Shown piece by piece: positions 46,806 to 55,044 of a stretch of 64,000 nt of DNA. The stretch spans positions 2,512,001 through 2,576,000 of the forward strand of contig NZ_CP093299.1 of the NCBI RefSeq assembly GCF_024362805.1, written 5' to 3'. The notes under the pieces are model-generated. The model saw only the letters and a program-made list of their open reading frames with translations, had not been told where the DNA came from and ran no database searches. The position numbers were made by a program, and so were the translations under genes. Within the stretch, counting starts at the first letter, position 1. Each line of letters opens with the position of its first letter. The stretch comes from Salipaludibacillus sp. LMS25. GTDB lineage: Bacteria; Bacillota; Bacilli; Bacillales; Salisediminibacteriaceae.

Positions 46806-46962
46806 TTTATCCCACTCTTAAGGGGCAGTAAACCCCCTCTCAAAACTTAAGAAGATCGACAAGTTTAGGTGGGGGATAAACTGCCCCTAAAGGTCCCATA
46901 AGTTAAACGAACAATCAGTGGGGGATGAAGGGAAACGCCCACTGATTGAAGCTTAGCTTTAT
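46806..46962 (+). repeat. Family A repeat, copy 10
   Basis: Complete element, but the inner left arm is shortened (CCCCCTCT for CCCCCACCT), leaving a weaker inner stem. It shares this variant with copy 11, about 930 bp away, suggesting that the two are recent relatives. Confidence 0.95.
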
Positions 46963-47023
46963 AATTTTAGTCTGTTACCGTAAGAATTTAGATAAAAGAC
47001 TTTTCTTAAAAAAATCTTTTGAA

Positions 47024-47518
47024 CTAAAAATTAAATTTTTCGGTATATATTATTTTATCTTCATTATCTAAAAATGCTACTGTGTACTCATTATTAAAGA
47101 TTTCTTCTAACCAAAAAAATGATAGTGATTCATTACCTTCTAAATCAAATGAACTTATTAAGTCATTTTCGCCAGTATAAAGGTCTACTTTTTTCACATT
47201 AGATATTTTTTCTAAAGAATGCTTAATTCCTATATAATTCCCTTCTTTTCCTTTTAACGTGTTTATAGAGACATCGTCAATTTGCTTTTCGGATGTCAAA
47301 TTATTGCTATTATCAAATTCTATAATACCAAATTTTCTGTCTGCCGTTTCATAAAAAGCTAGTATCATACCTTCATTAGGTTGTGGGATCGTTTGCTGTA
47401 ATACATTTAAACCTTTAGATTCTTGATATACAGTAAACTCATCTATCAATTCATTATTGTTACACGCTGATAAACCTACTGAAAACAAAGCAATTAAACT
47501 AAGAAAAAATTTTTTCAT
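47024..47518 (-). CDS. Lipoprotein of unknown function
   Basis: Secreted lipoprotein of 164 residues. Signal peptide KKFFLSLIALFSVGLSAC with the lipid-modified Cys at 19, then a beta-rich domain with many Asp/Glu/Asn (KVDLYTGENDLISSFDLEGN). No family recognised. GGAGGG lies just upstream of ATG 47518. Strongly AT-rich compared with most neighbours, and flanked on both sides by family A copies 10 and 11, so it may sit on acquired DNA. Confidence 0.7.
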   Translation of the reverse strand: MKKFFLSLIALFSVGLSACNNNELIDEFTVYQESKGLNVLQQTIPQPNEGMILAFYETADRKFGIIEFDNSNNLTSEKQIDDVSINTLKGKEGNYIGIKHSLEKISNVKKVDLYTGENDLISSFDLEGNESLSFFWLEEIFNNEYTVAFLDNEDKIIYTEKFNF

Positions 47519-47759
47519 AATAATCCCTCCATTTTTAGTTTTATTGTCTTTAATACTAGTAATATTCTCATTGGTTTTGCTAAGATCAACAAGTGTAAAT
47601 AATACTGAAGATTATCAAGAAGCACTTGATCTAACAAAAGAGGGAGCATTTGAAACTCCTTTCATAATAACTGATAATTATGTAGATGAAAACGGTAATT
47701 TTGTAACTGAATATGAATATTTAGATGAAGTAATTTATCCCACTCTTAAGGGGCAGTAA
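47518..47759 (+). pseudogene. Membrane-protein gene truncated by a family A repeat
   Basis: A frame reading IIIPPFLVLLSLILVIFSLV (membrane segment), then TEDYQEALDLTKEGAFETPF and YVDENGNFVTEYEYLDEV looks like a real anchored extracellular protein. It runs straight into family A copy 11 at 47734 and stops inside it at 47757. Its own start overlaps the divergent lipoprotein gene and has no ribosome site. Both ends therefore appear disrupted. Function unknown. Confidence 0.5.
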
Positions 47760-47891
47760 ACCCCCCTCTCAAAACTTAAGAAGATCGACAAGTTTAGGTG
47801 GGGGCTAAACTGCCCCTAAAGGTCCCATAAGTTAAACGAACAATCAGTGGGGGATGAAGGAAAACGCCCACTGATTGAAGCTTAGCTTTAT
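47734..47891 (+). repeat. Family A repeat, copy 11
   Basis: Complete element with the same shortened inner left arm (CCCCCCTCT) as copy 10. The left TTTAT falls inside the frame of the truncated membrane-protein gene. Confidence 0.95.
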
Positions 47892-47952
47892 CCCTCTTCA
47901 TGAAACGGACGGGCGCTCCTCTAACAGCACAGTGATACAACAGAACTAAAGA

Positions 47953-47987
47953 ACCCCGTCTATTGTTACGGTTAACAATAGACGGGG
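47953..47987 (-). terminator. Terminator of the khtTU-like operon
   Basis: CCCCGTCTATTGTTA and TAACAATAGACGGGG form a 15-bp stem; read on the minus strand it is followed by TTCTTT. It lies 40 bases after the antiporter stop. Confidence 0.8.
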
Positions 47988-48027
47988 GAGTGACATGATG
48001 TTTCGGCCTGATTAATTGAGGACGTCT

Positions 48028-49191
48028 CTATATGGGAGCGCTTTGTTCTCGTAATTTTTTTCGTCCATATAGCTTACGAGATATCAGCGGGGCACATTGA
48101 AATAAAATGATACCGATAATAGCAGATGATAAAATGAAAACACTACTGAATGCTTTAATCGAACCAGCGGCAAGGGTAGCGATAATAATAGAAAACTCGC
48201 CTCTTTGTGTAAGTGAAAGTCCTGCTCTTAATGACACTCTCTTGGACAAGCCATACCATTGACCACCGACAAATCCAACGATGATTTTTGCAGCGATTGA
48301 CCAAACAGTAATAAGTAATAGTAAGCCAACCATCGGAATGCCTTCACTAAAGCTGATCGTCGTCCCGAAATATAAGAAGAAAAGCGGTAATAATAGATCT
48401 CTAAATTGAACAACAAGTTTTTCAAGTTCGTGGGTTCTACGGACTTCTGCTAACATAATACCAGCTAAAAAGGCGCCTAGCACTTCTGATAACTCAAGGT
48501 ATAAAGCTAATCCCCCATACGAAAGGGCGACTCCGATAACGAATAAAATAAAGACATCTGACGTCATATGGCGGTCGAAAAAAGGCCCTAGCTTGCTAAA
48601 CAGGAAGTAACCAAGTAACACAGCACCAGCAACTAGTAAAATTACTTTTAATACTAGAAGTGATAATGTGCCAGTTGTAATAGCTGTTCCTGCTGTGAGT
48701 CCAACGAGAACCGCTACTAGAATAGGTGCCACTAAGTCTTCAAAAATGAGAAGGCCGAGCATAAATTCTGACTCAGGGTTAGCCATACGTTTAGAGCTTT
48801 CCAGCATTTTCGCTGTAATAGAAGAGCTTGTGGCGTACGTAACGCCTCCAATGAGTAAAGAAGAGAGCACATCCACGCCCATTACAAGGCATATAGCGGT
48901 AGTAATACCGAAGCTTAGCACTACATCCAAAATGCCAGCACGCATGACTTTTTTAGCCACATTTAATAATTGTTTAATTGGAAATTCCATTCCAAGCATA
49001 AAGAAAAGTAAGACGATACCTATTTCTCCTGCAAAATGTAAACTGTGAGAGTCATATAAAAAATTACTAACAACAATCCCTAATAAAATATACACGATCA
49101 CATCGGGAATCTTCATTTTTGCTCCAAAAAAGCCTGTGAAAAATAAGAGGAGAAGAACAAGTCCAGCTCCAAATAATTCAGGAATAGTCAT
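48028..49191 (-). CDS. khtU: K+(Na+)/H+ antiporter, CPA2 family (KhtU-like)
   Basis: Cation/proton antiporter membrane subunit of 387 residues with about 12 spans. It contains GIVLLFFMLGMEFPIKQLL, the ion-site region LIFEDLVAPILVA, and AFLAGIMLAEVRRTHELE, all CPA2 hallmarks. In Bacillus subtilis the paired KhtT/KhtU exports K+ in exchange for protons at high pH or with c-di-AMP control; the pairing here, 5 bases apart, points to the same system. No fused TrkA-N domain. Confidence 0.85.
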   Translation of the reverse strand: MTIPELFGAGLVLLLLFFTGFFGAKMKIPDVIVYILLGIVVSNFLYDSHSLHFAGEIGIVLLFFMLGMEFPIKQLLNVAKKVMRAGILDVVLSFGITTAICLVMGVDVLSSLLIGGVTYATSSSITAKMLESSKRMANPESEFMLGLLIFEDLVAPILVAVLVGLTAGTAITTGTLSLLVLKVILLVAGAVLLGYFLFSKLGPFFDRHMTSDVFILFVIGVALSYGGLALYLELSEVLGAFLAGIMLAEVRRTHELEKLVVQFRDLLLPLFFLYFGTTISFSEGIPMVGLLLLITVWSIAAKIIVGFVGGQWYGLSKRVSLRAGLSLTQRGEFSIIIATLAAGSIKAFSSVFILSSAIIGIILFQCAPLISRKLYGRKKLREQSAPI

Positions 49192-49196
49192 AACTG

Positions 49197-49706
49197 TTAA
49201 ATATCCTCACTTTCACACAGGTCAATAAACTGTTCAACAGGGTCTCTTTTTCCTACAACCATAATGGTATGACCCTTTTGCATGAGCATATTATTAGGCG
49301 GGGCTACTTCAAACTCGTCATCTTGAAAAATACCGACGATGGAGACGCCACTGGGAAGCATGGATGTGAGGGTCTCATAGGATATCCCTACTAACGATGA
49401 TTTTTTACTTATTTCTAGCCATTCAACAATCACTTTTTTACGCAAAATTTGTAATCTTTCCAATTTTTCATTCATGATTGGATCCAGTGTAGCGCTTAAT
49501 AAGTGTGTGCCTAGATGTTGCGTTTCTTCAGAGGATAAATCAAAGGTAAAGACTGCTTCGTCATCATCGGCATCTTCAAAGAAATACAGTTCACGTTTTC
49601 CGCTATGGTGAATGACCATCCCCATCATTTGATTTTTTCCGTTAATAAACGTTAATTTTTTCCCTACTCCTGGTAGATTAACCATATTAAATTTCAACGT
49701 TATCAC
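49197..49706 (-). CDS. khtT: Antiporter regulatory subunit with RCK_C (TrkA-C) domain (KhtT-like)
   Basis: Cytoplasmic protein of 169 residues. The N-terminal half starts FNMVNLPGVGKKLTF, and the C-terminal RCK_C fold (about 85-165) includes SIVGIFQDDEFEVAPPNN and GHTIMVVGKRD. KhtT-type subunits gate the antiporter according to nucleotides or pH. It is translated just ahead of the membrane subunit. Confidence 0.85.
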   Translation of the reverse strand: MITLKFNMVNLPGVGKKLTFINGKNQMMGMVIHHSGKRELYFFEDADDDEAVFTFDLSSEETQHLGTHLLSATLDPIMNEKLERLQILRKKVIVEWLEISKKSSLVGISYETLTSMLPSGVSIVGIFQDDEFEVAPPNNMLMQKGHTIMVVGKRDPVEQFIDLCESEDI

Positions 49707-49804
49707 ACATCCTTCTAGTTAAGTAACATCAACTAGCCAACTTAAAAAATGTCAAAACAGTGATTTCATCGTCTATACTATTAAAGTAGCTACACGACAT
49801 TTTT

Positions 49805-49818
49805 TGACTGACTGGTCA
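49805..49818. promoter_or_regulatory. TetR-type operator candidate 1
   Basis: TGACTGACTGGTCA, imperfect palindrome of the TGAC-N6-GTCA type, in the gap between khtT (minus) and the tetR gene (plus). A related site lies exactly 100 bases to the right. Confidence 0.55.
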
Positions 49819-49870
49819 TGTTGAATAGTTTAGCCTAACATATTAGCTATATCAAGGAATAAGCACATCT

Positions 49871-49899
49871 TTGACGATCAAATTTAGTGGCGGTATACT
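49871..49899 (+). promoter_or_regulatory. Promoter of the TetR gene
   Basis: TTGACG (49871-49876) and TATACT (49894-49899) are 17 bases apart; the second operator candidate begins 6 bases downstream, where it could block transcription. Confidence 0.65.
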
Positions 49900-49904
49900 A
49901 ATAA

Positions 49905-49918
49905 TGACTAGTCGGTCA
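49905..49918. promoter_or_regulatory. TetR-type operator candidate 2
   Basis: TGACTAGTCGGTCA; its reverse complement differs from candidate 1 at two positions, giving a shared pattern TGACYGACTRGTCA. It lies over the likely transcription start of the TetR gene. Confidence 0.6.
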
Positions 49919-49955
49919 ATCTATGGGAGAACAAAGGTAGGAAAGGAAGGTTTCC

Positions 49956-50849
49956 GTGAATCAGCATAAAGAAGGGCGTATTAAGGAAGCGGGCATTAAA
50001 CTTTTTTCTGAGAAAGGTTTTGAGGCTACGTCTGTTCAAGATATTGCCAATGAATGTGGCATGTCAAAAGGGTCTTTTTATTCCTATTTTAAATCAAAAG
50101 ATGCTTTATTAGTGACGATATTAACGCATTATTATCGTATGATAGAAAAAAAAATTAAAAAAGTTGACCAGATGGGGTTACAGCCAAGAGAAGCATTTGT
50201 TATACAATTGACTCACTTTTATGAAGGGGTCTATGAACATAAAGAATTCATTATCACACATGCTTATGAACAAGTGCCACCGTTAAATGCCACTGTTAAA
50301 AGGATGATCTTACATATTCAAACTAAAAGAAGGGCGTTTTACCGTCGCAGTTTATATAGAATATTTGGTGAACAGGTAACACCCTATTTATGGGATTTAG
50401 CTATTATGTTAGAAGGTATATTACATGCATTCATCCGTATGTTCCTACAAGATGAAAAGGAGCTGCAAGTAGAAGAGCTAGTAAAATACGCTGTAAATCG
50501 CATCGATAGCATTGTAGAAGGTATGATTTACAATAACGAAGGGCCTATCCTGCAAGAAAGTGAAGTGATTCCTCCGACAAACATGTTTAACATGTCACTA
50601 GCCAGTGTTAGGAGCCGAGTCACTGATCTAATAACACTAATAAAGGATGAACTGCAGGAAAGCCCTCATATCGAAGAGTATCGCATGTCACTTGACGTGA
50701 TAGAAGAAGAGTTGGCTAGGGAATCGCCTCGACAGCCTGTTATTAAAGGCATGTTATCTAATCTGGACGATATTAAAGTCGTAGAGGTTTATATAGAAGA
50801 GCTTAAACGTTTACTACAGATAACAGTCCAAAAAACTTCCACTGATTGA
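49956..50849 (+). CDS. TetR/AcrR-family regulator
   Basis: Long TetR protein of 297 residues. The helix-turn-helix (about 25-48) reads TSVQDIANECGMSKGSFYSYF. The extended C-terminal region has amphipathic helices (VYIEELKRLL) beyond the normal 190-200 residues. GTG 49956 follows AAAGGAAGG. Two matching operators upstream suggest self-control, perhaps with khtTU. The last 13 codons (LLQITVQKTSTD and stop) lie inside a family B remnant that starts at about 50810, so the original C-terminus has been replaced. Confidence 0.85.
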   Translation: MNQHKEGRIKEAGIKLFSEKGFEATSVQDIANECGMSKGSFYSYFKSKDALLVTILTHYYRMIEKKIKKVDQMGLQPREAFVIQLTHFYEGVYEHKEFIITHAYEQVPPLNATVKRMILHIQTKRRAFYRRSLYRIFGEQVTPYLWDLAIMLEGILHAFIRMFLQDEKELQVEELVKYAVNRIDSIVEGMIYNNEGPILQESEVIPPTNMFNMSLASVRSRVTDLITLIKDELQESPHIEEYRMSLDVIEEELARESPRQPVIKGMLSNLDDIKVVEVYIEELKRLLQITVQKTSTD

Positions 50850-50861
50850 GGGGCGTTTTAT
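50810..50861 (+). repeat. Family B repeat remnant fused to family A
   Basis: Left end like family B (TTTACTACAGATAACAGTCC, AAAAAACT) joined by internal deletion to a right end (CCACTGATTGAGGGGCGTTTTAT). It supplies the end of the TetR reading frame and shares its terminal TTTAT with the following family A copy. Confidence 0.8.
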
Positions 50862-50965
50862 CCCACTCTTAAGAGGCAGTAAACCCCCACCTCAAAACTT
50901 AAGAAGGTCGAAAAGTTTAGGTGGGGGATGAAGGAAAACTCCCACTGATTGAAGCTTAGCTTTAT
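50857..50965 (+). repeat. Family A repeat, copy 12 (internally deleted)
   Basis: Inner arms CCCCCACCT/AGGTGGGGG and the right end are kept. About 50 bases carrying the right outer arm and the left half of the second hairpin are missing. It begins at the TTTAT that closes the family B remnant. Confidence 0.92.
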
Positions 50966-51220
50966 TATAAGCATATTAGACGTACTCAAAGGCCATGGTG
51001 ATAAAGGGCTCGTTTACCACCATGGCCACGTGCTCTATACATATAGCTCGTGGCTTCTAACAACTGTTTGCGTATTGTTTGCCTCAACAAACCCCCTTTT
51101 TCAACACCGAGCATAATTAAATCTACAAGGCTGAGTCCGAATGGTCGATCTTAATTGTATGAAACGTGTTGATTGGGAAAAAATTTATAAATATGTATTT
51201 CATCTTTTGATCATATTATA
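50966..51220. other. Intergenic upstream of gal operon
   Basis: CCATGGTG...CACCATGG around 50994-51027 is an inverted repeat (about 8 bp arms) that could end transcription after the TetR gene. Otherwise nothing recognised. Confidence 0.4.
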
Positions 51221-51257
51221 TATAATAGCACTATAAATAGTTAATTAAATAAATTAA
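51221..51257 (+). promoter_or_regulatory. gal promoter -10 region and possible ROK operator
   Basis: TATAAT at 51221-51226 is followed by an AT-rich inverted repeat, TTAATT (51241-51246), 5 bases, AATTAA (51252-51257), the type of site bound by ROK repressors. The -35 is weak. The operon encodes a ROK protein as its last gene. Confidence 0.45.
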
Positions 51258-51297
51258 TGAAGTAAAAATGGGAAAAATTAAACGAAGGAGTGGTTTG

Positions 51298-52473
51298 ATG
51301 TTGGAAGCATTAGTAAAAGGATTTCAGGAGACATTTAAGACAAAGGAGAAGCCGAGAGTTTTCTTTTCTCCAGGGCGGGTTAACTTAATTGGCGAACATA
51401 CAGATTACAATGGTGGTTATGTGTTTCCGTGTGCCTTAAGTGTTGGGAACTATGTGGCCATTCAACCTCGTACAGATCGAAAACTGCGTTTTTTTTCAGC
51501 TAACTTTGAAGAATTAGGTATAATTGACGGCGATTTAGATGCATTAGCGTTTCGTGAGGAGGATGACTGGGCGAATTATCCGAAGGGCGTCCTTACCGTG
51601 CTTGAGCAAGCAGGCTACAAAGGGGCGAAAGGATTTGACGCTTACTTTTACGGAAATATTCCCAATGGGGCAGGGCTCTCCTCATCCGCTTCAATTGAGT
51701 TAGCCATGGCGGTAGCATGGGATGCGCTAAATAACTTTGGAATCGATCGGATTGAAATGATAAGACTTTGTCAACGTGCTGAAAATGAGTACATTGGTGT
51801 TAATTGCGGCATTATGGATCAGTTTGCTATCGGTATGGGGAAAGAAGATCATGCTGTTTTACTCGATTGCAACACATTAGAATACAAGTATGCCCCTGTG
51901 AAGCTAGAAGGGTTTAAGCTCGTGATTGCAAACACGAATCAACGAAGAGGATTGGCAGACTCTAAATATAATGAACGACGTCAGGAATGCGAAAACGCTT
52001 TGGCAGATCTTCAACAAGTTGTTTCAATTAAAAATCTATGTGAACTGACTCCAGATCAATTTCATAAGCATCAGGCAGTCATAACAGATGGGACAGCGAA
52101 GAAGAGAGCGAAGCATGCCGTGGAAGAAAATGCCCGAACAATTGAAGCTCATAAAAAATTAAGTGAAGGTGATTTAGTGACATTTGGTGAGCTTATGAAC
52201 GCCTCTCATCGGTCACTTAAAAACGATTATGAAGTGACTGGCGAACATTTGGATGCGCTTGCAGAATCTGCATGGCAAGAAGAAAAGGTATTGGGCGCGC
52301 GAATGACGGGCGCAGGGTTTGGCGGATGTACTGTTAACCTTGTTAAAGAAGAGGGATTAGACGAGACACTTGAGCGCATTGCGAAAGCTTATAAAGAAAG
52401 AACAGGCACAGAGACGACCTTTTATGTGGCTGATATTGGTGGAGGGACCCAGGAGCTTACAACGACTAAATAA
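51298..52473 (+). CDS. galK: Galactokinase GalK
   Basis: GHMP-family kinase of about 391 residues; phosphorylates galactose at C1 with ATP. Motifs: GRVNLIGEHTDYNGG near 24-38 (sugar binding), PNGAGLSSSASIELA near 122-136 (ATP loop) and ARMTGAGFGGCTVNL near 340. AAGGAG places the start at ATG 51298, ten codons inside the longest open frame. First gene of galK-galE-galT-ROK. Confidence 0.95.
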   Translation: MLEALVKGFQETFKTKEKPRVFFSPGRVNLIGEHTDYNGGYVFPCALSVGNYVAIQPRTDRKLRFFSANFEELGIIDGDLDALAFREEDDWANYPKGVLTVLEQAGYKGAKGFDAYFYGNIPNGAGLSSSASIELAMAVAWDALNNFGIDRIEMIRLCQRAENEYIGVNCGIMDQFAIGMGKEDHAVLLDCNTLEYKYAPVKLEGFKLVIANTNQRRGLADSKYNERRQECENALADLQQVVSIKNLCELTPDQFHKHQAVITDGTAKKRAKHAVEENARTIEAHKKLSEGDLVTFGELMNASHRSLKNDYEVTGEHLDALAESAWQEEKVLGARMTGAGFGGCTVNLVKEEGLDETLERIAKAYKERTGTETTFYVADIGGGTQELTTTK

Positions 52474-52487
52474 GGAAGGTGATCCAT

Positions 52488-53477
52488 ATGACAGTATTAG
52501 TATGTGGTGGAGCAGGTTATATAGGGAGTCACGCAGTAGCAGAATTAATAGCGGCAGGTGAGGACGTTGTCGTCATTGATAATTTACAAACTGGTCATGC
52601 AGGAGCTGTGTTAAAAGAAGCTGTGTTTTATGAAGGTGATTTACGTGAGGAATCATTGCTAGATAAGGTTTTTAGCCAGCATAAGATAGAGTCTGTTCTC
52701 CATTTTGCCGCAGATTCACTCGTCGGGGTAAGTGTGGAAAAACCACTTGATTACTATGACAACAATGTTGGAGGAGCCTTGTGTTTAGTGAAAAAAATGC
52801 ATCAATACAATGTGAAACACATCGTCTTTTCTTCAACAGCAGCCACATATGGCGAAGCAGAAAATGTACCAATCAAAGAAGACGAACCAACAATACCGAC
52901 TAACCCATACGGTGAAACTAAGTTAGCCATAGAAAGAATGCTTGCGTGGTGTTCTGAAGCTTATGGTATGACCTATGTGACGCTTCGTTACTTTAATGTG
53001 GCAGGGGCTCATCCAGTACAAGATATTGGTGAGGATCATAGGCCAGAAACGCATCTTATTCCAATCGTTATGCAAGTGGCTCTTGGACAGCGTGACAAGA
53101 TAATGGTGTTCGGCGATGATTATCCTACAGAAGACGGCACATGTATTCGGGATTATATTCATGTCAAAGATTTAATTCAAGCCCATTTACTTGCCTTAAC
53201 CTATTTAAGAGACGGCGGTTCGTCTAATACGTTTAATCTTGGGAACGGTCAAGGTTTCAGTGTCAAAGAAGTGATCGATACGGTGGAAAAAGTGACAGGA
53301 CAAGACATTTCCCGGGAAATTGCTCCGAGAAGAAGTGGTGACCCAGCCGTTCTTGTGGCCTCTTCAGAAAAAGCACGCTCAATTCTCGGTTGGACACCAA
53401 AATATGCAGATTTAGAAACGATTATTGAAACAGCCTGGCAATGGCATCAACGCCACCCTGAAGGCTACGACTCTTAA
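52488..53477 (+). CDS. galE: UDP-glucose 4-epimerase GalE
   Basis: Short-chain dehydrogenase-type epimerase of about 329 residues interconverting UDP-galactose and UDP-glucose with bound NAD. Rossmann motif GGAGYIGS at 7-14, catalytic S-x-Y-x3-K region (SSTAATYGE, then NPYGETK). AAGGAAGG is 8 bases ahead of ATG 52488; the GTG at 52479 overlaps it. The gene starts 15 bases after galK. Confidence 0.95.
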   Translation: MTVLVCGGAGYIGSHAVAELIAAGEDVVVIDNLQTGHAGAVLKEAVFYEGDLREESLLDKVFSQHKIESVLHFAADSLVGVSVEKPLDYYDNNVGGALCLVKKMHQYNVKHIVFSSTAATYGEAENVPIKEDEPTIPTNPYGETKLAIERMLAWCSEAYGMTYVTLRYFNVAGAHPVQDIGEDHRPETHLIPIVMQVALGQRDKIMVFGDDYPTEDGTCIRDYIHVKDLIQAHLLALTYLRDGGSSNTFNLGNGQGFSVKEVIDTVEKVTGQDISREIAPRRSGDPAVLVASSEKARSILGWTPKYADLETIIETAWQWHQRHPEGYDS

Positions 53478-53494
53478 AATAGGAGGTTGACGAT

Positions 53495-55012
53495 ATGATT
53501 GATAAGCATTTAAACGAACTTATTCACTATGCCATGAAGAAAAAACTCATTGAAGCAGACGATGCTGTTTTTTGTAAAAATCAGCTGATGGCGCTACTTC
53601 ATTTAGCTGAATCCCGTGTGTCTCCCCTCGACCATGAAAGGGAAAATGTGAACCTTACGACTATTTTAGATGAGGTTTTAAATTGGGCAAAAGAAAATAA
53701 AAGGATAAAAAATAATACCGTGACAGAACGAGATCTCCTCGACACAAAGCTCATGGCTGTTTTTATGAAACGTCCCTCAGATGTGACGGCTGATTTTCAT
53801 GTTATAAAACGTGAAGAAAATGTGGAACAGGCAACGGCCTGGTTTTATAAATTTAATAAAGACGTCCATTATATAAGACGTGACCGAATTGAGAAAAATG
53901 TTAGCTGGCGAACGGAGACAGAGTACGGTAAGCTAGATATAACGATTAATCTCTCAAAACCGGAAAAAGACCCGAAGGAAATTGAAGCTGCTAAGCAAGC
54001 CGCAACGGCTGACTACCCTTCCTGCGTCTTATGTAAAGAAAACGTTGGGTATGAAGGGCGGTTAAACCACCCTGCTCGTCAAAATTTACGCACGATACCA
54101 GTTCAGTTACAGGGTGAAGAATGGCATCTTCAATTTTCTCCATATGTGTATTACCACGAGCATGCTATTGTTTTATCAGCGAAGCATGAACCGATGAAAA
54201 TAACGGACAAGACATTTTTTAGACTCCTGGATTTTGTAAAACAATTCCCCCACTATTTTATTGGCTCTAATGCAGATCTTCCTATAGTTGGCGGATCAAT
54301 TTTAAGCCATGATCATTATCAAGCGGGGAAGTACGAATTTCCAATGGCACAGGCTAAGGAAGAAGAATCAGAGAGGCTTCGTGACTTTGAAAATGTCACG
54401 ATAAGTAAGTTGAAATGGCCGATGTCGGTTCTAAGAGTAAGAGGGGCAAATCACGCAAAAGTGGCTGAAGCAAGTCATATGATTTTACAGAAGTGGTCCG
54501 TTTATAATGACGAAAGTGTGGACATTATTTCTGCTACTGGGGATACACCTCATCATACGATAACACCGATTGCACGTATGAGAGACGGGGAATTTGAAAT
54601 GGATCTAGTATTGAGAAATAACCGTACGTCTGCAGACCATCCTATGGGGATTTTCCATCCCCATGAACACGTTCATCACATTAAAAAAGAGAATATTGGG
54701 TTGATTGAAGTGATGGGACTAGCTGTTCTCCCTGGTAGGCTTAAAGCTGAACTAGAAGAACTTACAACCGCTCTTCTCACAGAGAATCCAGAAAAAGAAA
54801 TTGCTTCACGCGACACAATCGCAAAGCACATAGACTGGGCTCTTGATTTAAAACGACGTCATCCCAATATGAATCAAACAAACGCTCAGTTTATTTTACA
54901 GGAAGAGCTTGGAAAAGTTTTTGAAACGATTCTGACACATTCAGGGGTGTTCAAACGAGATGAAAAAGGTCAGGCTGCGTTCTTGACATTTATGCGAAGT
55001 CTCACGTCATAA
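53495..55012 (+). CDS. galT: Galactose-1-phosphate uridylyltransferase GalT (class II)
   Basis: Firmicute-type GalT, 505 residues, transferring UMP between UDP-glucose and galactose-1-phosphate. Signs of the class are VLCKENVGYEGRLNHPARQN near 180-199, SPYVYYHEHAIVLS and the GGSILSHDHYQAGKYEFPM histidine region near 267-285. It lacks the classic HPH motif of the other GalT class, as expected. Third gene of the operon, 17 bases after galE. Confidence 0.94.
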   Translation: MIDKHLNELIHYAMKKKLIEADDAVFCKNQLMALLHLAESRVSPLDHERENVNLTTILDEVLNWAKENKRIKNNTVTERDLLDTKLMAVFMKRPSDVTADFHVIKREENVEQATAWFYKFNKDVHYIRRDRIEKNVSWRTETEYGKLDITINLSKPEKDPKEIEAAKQAATADYPSCVLCKENVGYEGRLNHPARQNLRTIPVQLQGEEWHLQFSPYVYYHEHAIVLSAKHEPMKITDKTFFRLLDFVKQFPHYFIGSNADLPIVGGSILSHDHYQAGKYEFPMAQAKEEESERLRDFENVTISKLKWPMSVLRVRGANHAKVAEASHMILQKWSVYNDESVDIISATGDTPHHTITPIARMRDGEFEMDLVLRNNRTSADHPMGIFHPHEHVHHIKKENIGLIEVMGLAVLPGRLKAELEELTTALLTENPEKEIASRDTIAKHIDWALDLKRRHPNMNQTNAQFILQEELGKVFETILTHSGVFKRDEKGQAAFLTFMRSLTS

Positions 55013-55044
55013 CACGATAATGTGAGGGAAGAAAGAGGGATAGA

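Noticed and set aside
51160..51180. CcpA cre site before galK
   Set aside because: TGAAACGTGTTGAT lacks one base needed to align with the cre consensus.
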